From an uncultured Allomuricauda sp. (lineage in GTDB: Bacteria; Bacteroidota; Bacteroidia; Flavobacteriales; Flavobacteriaceae): a stretch of 64,000 nucleotides of DNA. This document shows positions 38,963 through 46,933 of this stretch, in pieces. A program made the position numbers and the translations under genes. The first letter of the stretch is position 1; every line of letters begins with the position of its first letter. The notes beneath the pieces are model-generated. The model ran no database searches and was not told the origin of the DNA. It saw nothing but the letters and a program-made list of their open reading frames with translations. The stretch is taken from assembly GCF_947495325.1 (NCBI RefSeq), contig NZ_CANLYK010000002.1, forward strand, positions 682,001 through 746,000, read 5' to 3'.

Positions 38963-40480
38963 TTATTTTATTGAAAACTCATAAGTTGCCATTGGTGCTG
39001 TTATTGGTCGAGTTTCTTTCTCTCCTGACTTTGAAACTGCTGAAACATAATACTCAATGGTAGTGCCAGAATTATGATTTGGAATTTCGGCAAAGAAATG
39101 ATATTTATTGTCAGTTCTTGAAAGTGGAGTTGTTTTCCATTCAGTATCTCCTGAGACTCTCCAAAACAGTTTACATTTTTCCTCGATAAGGCCTTTCTTA
39201 CTATAATCCATTATTGTCAAATGAACTTTGTGATTATAATTTGAATCGACCTCAGTATTAATCTTATTAACAGTAATAAACAGCATTTCGGGATTCCAAA
39301 TTGCTCTTGCCCTACAATGAAGAGCATCCCCAAAATTCCACCCATAAGTTGAGTTAAACTCTTCTAAATAGAATTCCCTTAGTCTATCGGAAACGATTGG
39401 CTCTTCATCCAAATTATATTTAAACCCTTTGATTGTATAGCCTGGCATAGCATTGCCCCAGGTTTTTAAAGCAACCGAATCCTGTGGAATATCATAAAGA
39501 GGCACATAAACAGTTTTATTTAATATAAGGGAATTGGTGTAAGCGGCTAGATGTTCATCTTGGTATCGTGCCGTTTTAATCCGTAGTATTTTGTAAGGCC
39601 TATTGTAAGGTGTTTTTAAGTTTGAAAGTTCCTTATCAACTATTTCATTATAAATATTGAACGACTTATAATCGCTCGGTGGCTCTGCAACTAAAATGGT
39701 TTCTTCATTGAGGAGTTTTAGCAAACAATCAATATGCTGAATTCCATAGTGCTCAAAGTTAGAAATCATATGATAGCGCTGAAAACCCAATAACGAATCA
39801 TTCAATTTTAAAAATGTATCCTTGTCGATTCCGTGGTATTTGTTTTCTGCAGTGATCACGCAGGTTGAAAATGCGGTTCCTATACCATCTGTCAAAACAT
39901 TACCTCCAGTGTTGATAAAGGGTAAATCTAAGACTTCAAAACCTAATTGTTTAGCAAGTGGTACTGTGGCCTCATCTTCAGTTTGGGTAAGTTCTATTTT
40001 TCCGTTTTCATCACGATATATAAATCGTAAGGTGTCGTTACATTCTATATCCGTTAAAGGCGTTGAGTAAATATATTTTCCATCTGCCAATTTATAGTTG
40101 CCATCCTTTGAAAAAACTGCGCTAGGCCCCCAATCCCTTGTCCACCATGAATCCAAACCTTGTTCTGCATAAATAAAGGTTACATCATCAGGGTTTATTT
40201 TCCATTGGTTAAACCAGTTTTCAGCTTCTTTTCGAGAATCTTCATTTTCCACCATCGTGAATAGATGATTGTCATTCGCAAGTTCGATAACCAATTTATG
40301 GGGAATACTCAATGGCCAAACTATCAATGTTCCCAAAGCTGGTTCCCATTCTGCAGCAGTTCTATTAGTAAGCCCATGTGAATAATAATGCGGCTTTACT
40401 GTTTCTAAATTCTTCTTGGAATTATTCGAACATGAAAAGAGGAATAATAAGATTAATATACTAAGTGAATTTAATTTCAT
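38963..40480 (-). CDS. Peptidylarginine/agmatine deiminase family lipoprotein (PPAD-like)
   Basis: A 505-residue lipoprotein; the ATG at 40480 gives the signal MKLNSLSILILLFLFSC with Cys17 as lipid site. The guanidino-modifying domain (about 40-405) keeps the expected catalytic residues: Asp116 in WWTRDWGPS, His249 and Asp251 in GIQHIDC, Asn316 in AYTNSLILN and Cys389 in GDALHCRAR. A C-terminal Ig-like domain (about 410-505) follows. Export plus a C-terminal Ig-like domain resembles the Porphyromonas gingivalis enzyme PPAD, which citrullinates C-terminal arginines, rather than cytosolic agmatine deiminases. The substrate is inferred. Confidence 0.85.
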   Translation of the reverse strand: MKLNSLSILILLFLFSCSNNSKKNLETVKPHYYSHGLTNRTAAEWEPALGTLIVWPLSIPHKLVIELANDNHLFTMVENEDSRKEAENWFNQWKINPDDVTFIYAEQGLDSWWTRDWGPSAVFSKDGNYKLADGKYIYSTPLTDIECNDTLRFIYRDENGKIELTQTEDEATVPLAKQLGFEVLDLPFINTGGNVLTDGIGTAFSTCVITAENKYHGIDKDTFLKLNDSLLGFQRYHMISNFEHYGIQHIDCLLKLLNEETILVAEPPSDYKSFNIYNEIVDKELSNLKTPYNRPYKILRIKTARYQDEHLAAYTNSLILNKTVYVPLYDIPQDSVALKTWGNAMPGYTIKGFKYNLDEEPIVSDRLREFYLEEFNSTYGWNFGDALHCRARAIWNPEMLFITVNKINTEVDSNYNHKVHLTIMDYSKKGLIEEKCKLFWRVSGDTEWKTTPLSRTDNKYHFFAEIPNHNSGTTIEYYVSAVSKSGEKETRPITAPMATYEFSIK

Positions 40481-40727
40481 TTTGCTTGGCTTGTGTACAA
40501 TGGAAGCGCTAAACGTAGTGCAACCGTAGATTTTATGTTGTTGTACCGAAGGTACATAAAAACGTAAAATCCGAATGAAATTCATCATTAGGATATATAA
40601 ACCTAACCAAAAAAGTAAATATATCCAGGGGTTATCTTCCACTTTTTAGAAAGGAGTATATCGCAAATACAGCAACAACCTCTGGTATACAGAAAAAAAA
40701 TAACTTAAATTTAAACGGGTCTAGTGT

Positions 40728-42788
40728 CTAAAGCGTGTACTCCAATTGTATTCCTCCGTAAAAGTTTCTGTTGTTTCCAGGATAGAAATAACGGGGCTGC
40801 GCACCGCCAAAACCAACGGCATTGATCAAAACACTTTGGGCATAGTTGGTGTTGAACACATTGTTTGCCCCAAAATTCAGTTGCAAGGAAAAATGGGAAG
40901 ACAATGTGGTCGTGTACGCCAGTTTTACGTTAAAAACTGTAAAGGGGTCACTCTCTAGAGTATTGGCATCGGTCAACGGAATATTGTCCACAAATTGGTG
41001 GGTAAGGTTCAGCCGTAGTCCGTTGGGATGTCTAAAATCCATTCCAGAACTGATTCGGTTTTTGGGAACACCGGTCAACGGATTACCGGAAAAGTCATTG
41101 TCACCATCCACAAAATCCACAAAACTATGGTCGCTTAGCGTATAACTTATATAGGGTGAAACCTGTAGTGCTTTGAAAATACGAAACGTATATTTTAGAT
41201 CCAGTTCCAAACCTTGATGGCAGGTTTGGCCAGCATTTCTTCCAATAAATTGATCTTCGCCCACGCGTTCGGCCACCAAGAGATCACTAATGTCCATTCG
41301 AAAGGCCGTTAGATCAAAGAATAATTTCTTTTTTAAAAGGTACACTGAGGCACCTAGTTCATAATTGGTTCCTTTTTCCTGTGCAATATCAGGATTGATC
41401 ACACCATCTGGGGTAAGGGTCTCTTCCAAACTCGGATTGGAAAACCCACGGCTTATATTGGCATAGAGTTGCCCATGTTTTACTAGGTAGTGTAGCCCAA
41501 AACTTGGTAAAAGAATGGCATCGAAATCCCGTTTTGCCGAAGTATTTTCACTTGCCTGGTTGAACAGGTCCCTAAAATCATAGTTGGTTTTGTTGAGGTT
41601 AAACCCTACTTGTGCAGAGAATGAATTTGACAAAGGATAGGTGAAAGTTCCAAAAAGATTCAGCTGTCTTCTAAACTCTCTGTTCCTGCTCAATGCTTCT
41701 CCTTGCAAGCTGCCATTACCATTGTTCTCACCGAACAAATTTTCAAAAGTGCCCCAATGGTATTCGTCCTTATAAAGTTCGCCTCCAAAGGTATATTGGG
41801 CATTTCCTAAAGTGCCCTCAAAGACACTCCTAAAACCAAAACCGTTGGTAAATTCATCCAAAATATTAAAAGGGCGAGGCTCGTAATGGTCTAAATACGA
41901 ATAAAAAATACTTGTAGTGTTTTGTAGTTTTGGACTAAAATTATGGGAATACGACATGCCAGTCAAGGTATATTTATTGGCCTCAAAACCCTGTGCGGCC
42001 AACCAATTTGAAGCGGCCCGGGTTGGGTCTTCATCAAAGTCTGTCTGATTTAAGGAGCTGGGAATTTGGGCGGTGTAGTCTATATGGTTTATAAGTAGCC
42101 CTAAACTACCCTTAGAACCTAATTTTATGTTGGAATTCAACAAAAACCCATCCCTGTCAAAGTTGTTGTTTTGCCGATATCCGTCGGTTTCAAAATGGTT
42201 GTAACTAAAAGTTAGATCAAAGTTTTGCGCTGCATATTGAAAAGAAAGGTTCTCCTTCAACATTTTATAGGACCCTAAGGTAAAACTATTGGAAAGTTTG
42301 GTCTCATCCGCTTGCTTTTTTTTAGTATTGAGGATAATGGCTCCGCCCAAATTGGCTCCAAAAGAGGTGGCCTTTGGTCCTTTTATGATTTCAATAGCTC
42401 CCAAATTTTCAAAATCGAAAGCCTCAATGGTTGATGACCCTGTTCCATTAGTAACAGGGATACCATTGAAATACAACCTGAGTTTGTCCGTGCCAAATGG
42501 TGTTCTTGCCCCAACTCCGCGAATGGTAATTCTGTTGGTATTCAACGCTCCCGAAAGTACATACACCCCGGCCACCTGATTCATGGCTGAGGCAATGTCT
42601 ATGGGATTGAATTTTTCAAAAGTTGTGGGGCCAATGGTTGACGAAGTGGTAATTCCCGTCGCTTTTTTTGCAATTATATCTTCTATAAGAATTACTTCAT
42701 CCAACTGGGTAACGGAATCTTTTTTGATTTCCTGCGCAACAAGCTGAAAGGTAAAAAGCAAAACTAAAATTGGGATAAGACTTTTCAT
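40728..42788 (-). CDS. TonB-dependent receptor
   Basis: A 686-residue outer-membrane receptor starting at ATG 42788 with signal MKSLIPILVLLFTFQLVAQ. It lacks the carboxypeptidase-like N-terminal domain seen in the other receptors here. A plug domain (about 50-160) has ITIRGVGARTPFGTDKLRLY and IEIIKGPKATSFGANLGGAI, then a barrel with YANISRGFSNPSLEETLTPD and a C-terminal GIQLEYTL. The form is that of siderophore or vitamin receptors such as FecA/BtuB-like proteins. A probable isochorismatase-like hydrolase lies 47 bases upstream on the same strand. The ligand is unknown. Confidence 0.92.
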   Translation of the reverse strand: MKSLIPILVLLFTFQLVAQEIKKDSVTQLDEVILIEDIIAKKATGITTSSTIGPTTFEKFNPIDIASAMNQVAGVYVLSGALNTNRITIRGVGARTPFGTDKLRLYFNGIPVTNGTGSSTIEAFDFENLGAIEIIKGPKATSFGANLGGAIILNTKKKQADETKLSNSFTLGSYKMLKENLSFQYAAQNFDLTFSYNHFETDGYRQNNNFDRDGFLLNSNIKLGSKGSLGLLINHIDYTAQIPSSLNQTDFDEDPTRAASNWLAAQGFEANKYTLTGMSYSHNFSPKLQNTTSIFYSYLDHYEPRPFNILDEFTNGFGFRSVFEGTLGNAQYTFGGELYKDEYHWGTFENLFGENNGNGSLQGEALSRNREFRRQLNLFGTFTYPLSNSFSAQVGFNLNKTNYDFRDLFNQASENTSAKRDFDAILLPSFGLHYLVKHGQLYANISRGFSNPSLEETLTPDGVINPDIAQEKGTNYELGASVYLLKKKLFFDLTAFRMDISDLLVAERVGEDQFIGRNAGQTCHQGLELDLKYTFRIFKALQVSPYISYTLSDHSFVDFVDGDNDFSGNPLTGVPKNRISSGMDFRHPNGLRLNLTHQFVDNIPLTDANTLESDPFTVFNVKLAYTTTLSSHFSLQLNFGANNVFNTNYAQSVLINAVGFGGAQPRYFYPGNNRNFYGGIQLEYTL

Positions 42789-42835
42789 ATAGTTGTACAG
42801 GTAAGCATTAAAAGTAAGAAGAAGCACTAAATACG

Positions 42836-43399
42836 TTAAGGTGTATTACTGTGGAGTTGATTCAAAAAGGTTTTTGTGTCCAGTATTTGTGCAAACTCAT
42901 CATTTAGGTTGGCCAGTGCCACTTGATGTATAGTTTCGGCACTTAATGCTTCACCCAAAACTCCTTTTTTATTAAAAGCTGCCGTGGCATCAGAAATCAA
43001 GGTAGTGGAAAAGCCAAGGTTGGAGGCCATTCTTGTAGAGGTGGAAACGCAATGTTCCGTTGTCAAACCTACAATAACAACATCGGTAATGCCTTGTTCT
43101 TTTAGTCGGCTTTCCAAATCTGTTCCAATAAAAGCGCTGTTTACATTTTTTTGGATTATAGGTTCACCTTCCTTGGGTTGCACCAAGGGATGAAATTCAT
43201 TTCCTTTTTTGGAAGGATGTAAGGGGGATTCAGGGTTCGTGGAACAATGTTGAATATGGAATAAGGGCAGCCCTTTTTCCCGAAAAACAGTCAAAATCTT
43301 CTGGCAATTGATTTCTGCCTGCGGGTTATTGCGTTCTCCACCATAAAAATCCAACTCTTGTAGACCAAGTTGAATGTCAATCAATACTAAGGCTGTCAT
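42836..43399 (-). CDS. Isochorismatase-like cysteine hydrolase
   Basis: A 187-residue cytoplasmic enzyme. The catalytic Asp is in ALVLIDIQLGLQ (Asp8), and the nucleophilic Cys in VIVGLTTEHCVSTSTRMASN; the Lys of the triad is likely in IIQKNVNSAFIGTDLE. Members hydrolyse nicotinamide, N-carbamoyl compounds or isochorismate; the substrate is not determined by these motifs. It is followed at 47 bases by the TonB receptor gene and probably co-transcribed. Confidence 0.88.
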   Translation of the reverse strand: MTALVLIDIQLGLQELDFYGGERNNPQAEINCQKILTVFREKGLPLFHIQHCSTNPESPLHPSKKGNEFHPLVQPKEGEPIIQKNVNSAFIGTDLESRLKEQGITDVVIVGLTTEHCVSTSTRMASNLGFSTTLISDATAAFNKKGVLGEALSAETIHQVALANLNDEFAQILDTKTFLNQLHSNTP

Positions 43400-43428
43400 C
43401 AGAAAAAATTAAAGCCCAAAAGTAAAGA

Positions 43429-43947
43429 TTAAAACCTAAACCCTATGGATAAGCCTGCTCTGTACATGAACGTTTCCTGAAAATCTTCGGGGTTAACATT
43501 TCTGCCAAACCCAGCATGGAGTTCCAAGGTAAATTTTTCGCTTCGGGTGGCCCATTTATTTCCCAGACCCAGCCCCAATGCCAGTGTACTGTAATCGTTG
43601 TTCCGGGCGCCAAGGGTATCCTCCAAAGAATCATCCTCACCAGTATAATAAAGCCCAAAGGCCTCGGCAAAAAACCCGCTTCTGGGCTGGTATCCAAAAT
43701 AGGCCCTGAAGTTTGGTCCAATACCAAAGTTTCCGTTGTAATCCGTTGGGTCATTATCAAAATAAACCGTTCCACCAATGCTGGTGTCTTCGCTCAAATA
43801 ATATTCATAAGAACCTTCAACTGTGCTTGAAACTAAAAACAATCCGGCGTTGAACTTTAGTTCATTATTGTTGTTGAATATTGGATATGCTTGGGCAACG
43901 ATCATAAAATTTGAAAGCATCAAACCCAAAAACAGTACTTTTTTCAT
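43429..43947 (-). CDS. Small outer-membrane beta-barrel protein
   Basis: A 172-residue protein. The ATG at 43947 starts a signal peptide (MKKVLFLGLMLSNFMIVAQA). The mature chain is made of alternating beta-strands (ELKFNAGLFLVSSTVEGSYE, GIGPNFRAYFGYQPRSGFFA) and ends MYRAGLSIGFRF with an aromatic last residue, as in eight-strand OmpW/OmpX-like barrels. No function can be assigned. It is the most upstream gene of the minus-strand run and is divergent from xth. Confidence 0.75.
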   Translation of the reverse strand: MKKVLFLGLMLSNFMIVAQAYPIFNNNNELKFNAGLFLVSSTVEGSYEYYLSEDTSIGGTVYFDNDPTDYNGNFGIGPNFRAYFGYQPRSGFFAEAFGLYYTGEDDSLEDTLGARNNDYSTLALGLGLGNKWATRSEKFTLELHAGFGRNVNPEDFQETFMYRAGLSIGFRF

Positions 43948-44073
43948 GATATCAATTTTAAATCCAACAGAAATAATCAATTAGCGTTCCAAAATTCAAA
44001 TGTAAACTATGTAAGGGGATACTTCAATTTTAAAGAGCGGGCTACATTGGTTATTTTTAGTGAAAATTTAAAA

Positions 44074-44838
44074 ATGAAGATCGTATCATATAATGTAAAT
44101 GGAATTAGGGCCGCACTGAACAAGGGTTTTATAGAATGGCTGCAGACCGTTGGGCCTGATGTTGTTTGTTTGCAGGAAACCAAGGCAATGAAAGAACAGG
44201 TTGATGTGTCTTTGTTTGAAGCTGCCGGCTATAACTTTCATTATTGGTTCAGCGCCCAAAAGAAAGGGTATAGTGGGGTTGCGCTGCTTTGTAAGCAAGA
44301 GCCCGATCATGTGGAATATGGAACGGGTATCGATTATATGGATTTTGAAGGTCGAAATATAAGAGCGGATTTTGGGGATATTTCTATTATGAGCATGTAT
44401 TTGCCTTCTGGAACGAATATGGATCGCTTGGAATTTAAGCTCACCTATATGGCCGATTTTCAAAAATATGCCAATTCGCTGCGAAAAGAACGCCCCAATC
44501 TGATAGTTTGCGGGGATTACAACATTTGCCATGAAGCTATTGATATTCATGACCCAGTCCGCAATAAAAACGTTTCTGGATTCTTGCCCGTGGAACGGGA
44601 ATGGATAGGAAATTTTATGAAGAGTGGATTTATTGACAGCTTTAGACATTTTAATGAAGAGCCCCACAATTATACATGGTGGAGTTATCGGGCCAATTCC
44701 CGCGCCAACAATAAAGGTTGGCGGTTGGACTATGGCATGGTGAACGAGTCTTTAAAGGATAGACTAAAGCGTTCCGTAATTCTTTCAGACGCCAAACACA
44801 GTGACCATTGCCCAATTCTTTTGGAAGTGGAAAAATAA
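44074..44838 (+). CDS. xth: Exodeoxyribonuclease III (AP endonuclease)
   Basis: A 254-residue EEP-superfamily DNA repair enzyme. Motifs are complete: IVSYNVNGIRAALNKGF (metal Asn), VVCLQETKA (metal Glu), GDYNICHEAID (catalytic Asp/Asn), RLDYGMVNE and SDAKHSDHCPILLE (catalytic Asp-His). It cuts DNA at abasic sites and has 3'-5' exonuclease activity. The ATG at 44074 fits the family start; a TTG at 44047 is in frame but unlikely. It is followed by tas on the same strand, with its own promoter. Confidence 0.95.
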   Translation: MKIVSYNVNGIRAALNKGFIEWLQTVGPDVVCLQETKAMKEQVDVSLFEAAGYNFHYWFSAQKKGYSGVALLCKQEPDHVEYGTGIDYMDFEGRNIRADFGDISIMSMYLPSGTNMDRLEFKLTYMADFQKYANSLRKERPNLIVCGDYNICHEAIDIHDPVRNKNVSGFLPVEREWIGNFMKSGFIDSFRHFNEEPHNYTWWSYRANSRANNKGWRLDYGMVNESLKDRLKRSVILSDAKHSDHCPILLEVEK

Positions 44839-44840
44839 CA

Positions 44841-44874
44841 TTTGTTTTAAGCAGTTATGTATTTGGTACTTTTG
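44841..44874 (+). promoter_or_regulatory. Bacteroidota-type promoter upstream of tas
   Basis: TTTG at 44841-44844 and TACTTTTG at 44867-44874 are separated by 22 bases, matching the Bacteroidota -33/-7 arrangement. The box ends 20 bases before the tas ATG at 44895. Confidence 0.55.
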
Positions 44875-44894
44875 CCAGTTTTAGATGCGATTTG

Positions 44895-45935
44895 ATGAAA
44901 TACACCCGACTTCCACATACCAACATTAGGATAAGTAAGATTTGTTTGGGAACCATGACCTGGGGAAGACAGAACACAGAAGTTCAAGGACATGAACAAA
45001 TGGATTATGCTCTTGAGCAGGGAATCAATTTTTTTGATACTGCTGAATTGTATCCTGTTCCTGCCAAAAAAGAATTGTACGCCGTTACGGAGGAGATTAT
45101 TGGCAGGTGGTTTAAAAAAACGGGCAATCGGGATAAAGTTGTTTTGGCATCAAAAATTGCAGGAAAGGGGGAATATACCAAGTTTATTAGAACCACTGGA
45201 TTTAGTAAAGATGCTATAATAAGTGCCGTAGAAGGAAGTTTACAACGGCTACAGACAGATTATATTGATCTATATCAATTGCATTGGCCCGAACGGAGGA
45301 CCAATTTTTTTGGAGACCGAGGTTATAATGGCCATGCGATAGATTCTTGGGAAGATAACATCCACCAAGTTCTGGAAACACTAAGGGATTTGGTTGCTGA
45401 AGGCAAGATACGGCATGTTGGTATTTCCAATGAAACTCCTTGGGCAACCATGCGTTTTCTGGAAGAAAGCAAGGTGCATGAAAGTTTACCACGTATGTTG
45501 ACCATACAAAATCCTTACAGCTTACTTAACCGACTTTTTGAAGTTGGACTTTCTGAAATCTCGATGCGTGAAAATATTGGGCTTTTGGCCTATTCACCTT
45601 TAGCTTTTGGGGTTTTAAGTGGAAAGTATCTTGATCAGATTAAACCAAGAAAAGCACGGATGACCCTTTTTCCTCATTTTGATAGATATACGGGTGAAAC
45701 GGCAACAGCGGCAACAGCAAAATATCAAAAATTAGCTATGGAAAATGGCTTGAGTTTGGCTCAAATGGCTTTAGCTTTTGTGAATACCAGACCTTTTCTA
45801 ACCAGTACCATTATTGGAGCTACCAATATGGAACAGCTCAAGGAGAATATTGAAAGTATGGATATTAAACTTTCTGATGCGGTTTTGGAAGGAATTGAAG
45901 CTATACATAATGAAATTCCGAATCCTGCTCCTTAA
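44895..45935 (+). CDS. tas: Aldo/keto reductase, Tas family
   Basis: A 346-residue NADP(H)-dependent (beta/alpha)8-barrel reductase. It starts MKYTRLPHTNIRISKICLGT and keeps the catalytic tetrad: Asp and Tyr in INFFDTAELYPVP, Lys in KVVLASKIAG and His in DLYQLHWPERRTNFFG. The similarity to E. coli Tas extends along its whole length, including IQNPYSLLNRLFEVGL and the ending. The start at 44895 replaces a longer frame overlapping xth. The physiological substrate is not known. It is convergent with the Lrp/AsnC regulator gene. Confidence 0.92.
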   Translation: MKYTRLPHTNIRISKICLGTMTWGRQNTEVQGHEQMDYALEQGINFFDTAELYPVPAKKELYAVTEEIIGRWFKKTGNRDKVVLASKIAGKGEYTKFIRTTGFSKDAIISAVEGSLQRLQTDYIDLYQLHWPERRTNFFGDRGYNGHAIDSWEDNIHQVLETLRDLVAEGKIRHVGISNETPWATMRFLEESKVHESLPRMLTIQNPYSLLNRLFEVGLSEISMRENIGLLAYSPLAFGVLSGKYLDQIKPRKARMTLFPHFDRYTGETATAATAKYQKLAMENGLSLAQMALAFVNTRPFLTSTIIGATNMEQLKENIESMDIKLSDAVLEGIEAIHNEIPNPAP

Positions 45936-45954
45936 AATAGTCCGTACCTATTTT
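45934..45954. terminator. Bidirectional terminator between tas and the Lrp/AsnC gene
   Basis: A perfect 7-bp stem AAAATAG / CTATTTT with loop TCCGTAC overlaps the stop codons of both convergent genes. The T-rich arms serve both strands. Confidence 0.5.
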
Positions 45955-46409
45955 GTAAAATCAACATGTCTGTTGGCATTTTCTTCCAAAGAAATAAAAG
46001 ATTCAATTCCTTCTATTCCTGGAATACTAAGTATTCTCTTTTGATATATGCTTCTATAATGATCGCTATCACGGGCATGTATCTTTACAAAAATGTCATA
46101 TTTGCCACTTATATGGTGCAATTTAACCACTTCTGGAATTTGCACTAGGGTTTCGATTACATCTTTAAATGCATTGGTCTGTTTTAGGTGAATTCCCAAA
46201 AATACAGTTAGGTCCCAGCCTATGGCTTTATAGTTCAGTTTCATGGTTGACCCCTGAATAAACCCAAGGGCCCACATTTTTTTTACTCTTGCGTGAACTG
46301 TTCCAGAGGAAATAATCAGAGTTTTGGCAATCTCGGTATAGGATATTTGTGCATTTTCAGATAGAAGTTGTACAATCTGTAAATCAATGAGGTCAATTTT
46401 GTTTTTCAT
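45948..46409 (-). CDS. Lrp/AsnC family transcriptional regulator
   Basis: A 153-residue regulator. The ATG at 46409 was chosen because the helix-turn-helix domain begins right after it (DLIDLQIVQLLSENAQISYT, IAKTLIISSGTVHARVKKMW). The C-terminal ferredoxin-like ligand domain (about 70-150) has KLHHISGKYDIFVKIHARDS. Such proteins bind amino acids and control transport or metabolism of amino acids. It is divergent from the receptor-lipoprotein-aminotransferase group that starts at 46934, which makes that group its likely target. A dyad at 46459-46475 upstream of its own start could be an operator. Confidence 0.9.
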   Translation of the reverse strand: MKNKIDLIDLQIVQLLSENAQISYTEIAKTLIISSGTVHARVKKMWALGFIQGSTMKLNYKAIGWDLTVFLGIHLKQTNAFKDVIETLVQIPEVVKLHHISGKYDIFVKIHARDSDHYRSIYQKRILSIPGIEGIESFISLEENANRHVDFTK

Positions 46410-46458
46410 AGTTGGAAATTGAACAACTACATGATTTAACCTTTTCAATAATCTTTTG

Positions 46459-46475
46459 TTCAATCATTAATTGAA
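46459..46475. promoter_or_regulatory. Possible Lrp/AsnC operator dyad
   Basis: TTCAAT-CATTA-ATTGAA is a perfect 6-bp inverted repeat with a 5-base centre, 50 bases upstream of the regulator ATG. The surrounding 100 bases carry several CATGA and ATTGA half-site-like words. Self-regulation is common in this family; binding here is inferred. Confidence 0.4.
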
Positions 46476-46585
46476 ATAAATCATGTAATTAACAACATTG
46501 ATAAATATAATTCATTGTTTAGTTAAAACACATGATAATATTATAAGAATAAAAATGAAATACTAAATATCTATCAAAATTTTGC

Positions 46586-46684
46586 ATGGATAAATTGTAT
46601 TATGATAAAACTGCTTTTAAGGTCATTTATGATGATATTGAAAACTGTCCTACAAGATTGGGCCAAAGCCCAATGAATTTTTAG
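46586..46684 (+). CDS. Possible 32-residue small protein or leader peptide
   Basis: An ATG frame of 33 codons begins one base after TTTTG, a sequence like the -7 promoter boxes in this genome. It encodes MDKLYYDKTAFKVIYDDIEN followed by CPTRLGQSPMNF. The composition is balanced, not the Lys/Asn/Ile-only pattern of chance frames in AT-rich DNA. Its TAG lies inside the first arm of a terminator-like hairpin (46673-46720). It could be a leader peptide, a small independent protein or the remnant of a longer gene. No family is recognised. Confidence 0.4.
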   Translation: MDKLYYDKTAFKVIYDDIENCPTRLGQSPMNF

Positions 46685-46720
46685 AAAAAATCAAAAAAAC
46701 TAAAAATTCATCAGTTTTTT
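46673..46720 (+). terminator. Terminator-like hairpin overlapping an alternative stem
   Basis: A perfect 12-bp inverted repeat, ATGAATTTTTAG (46673-46684) / CTAAAAATTCAT (46700-46711), is followed by CAG and six T residues. A second perfect stem, ATTGGGC (46657-46663) / GCCCAAT (46668-46674), shares two bases with it, so the two stems compete for the bases at 46673-46674. Confidence 0.5.
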
Positions 46721-46797
46721 AAAGTTTGTTTAGGCATGTGGTATGCTTTCTTCAGAATGTCGAATTTTCTTTTATGATAATCTGTAAGTAATATTGC

Positions 46798-46856
46798 TTC
46801 AATTAGTTATGAGACAAAAACTAATTGAGTTTTAAGTTTCCGGAACTTAATTTTTT
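46798..46856 (+). promoter_or_regulatory. Two tandem hairpins with a T-run upstream of the TonB receptor
   Basis: The first stem (46798-46808 with 46819-46829) has ten Watson-Crick pairs and one G-U pair around a 10-base loop. The second, TTAAGTT (46832-46838) / AACTTAA (46844-46850), has a 5-base loop TCCGG and is followed by six T residues. It ends 77 bases before the receptor ATG, so it could be an attenuator or the end of an upstream small transcript. Confidence 0.5.
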
Positions 46857-46933
46857 GAACACCATATCCCCCAATATTAATATATGGTAAGGGAGATTAT
46901 GAAGGTTCTTGTGTAACCTAAAACCAAAATATT

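Larger units (their letters stand above)
46410..46933. other. Long structured region between the Lrp/AsnC gene and the TonB receptor
   Basis: These 524 bases hold a dyad near the regulator start, a 32-codon ORF, and two terminator-like hairpin regions (all listed separately). No larger gene is present. The last 78 bases before the receptor ATG are unstructured to the eye. Confidence 0.6.

Noticed and set aside
44808..44894. Longer N-terminus for the tas gene, overlapping xth
   Set aside because: The Tas family begins at MKYTRLP; the extension overlaps xth coding sequence and the promoter at 44841-44874.
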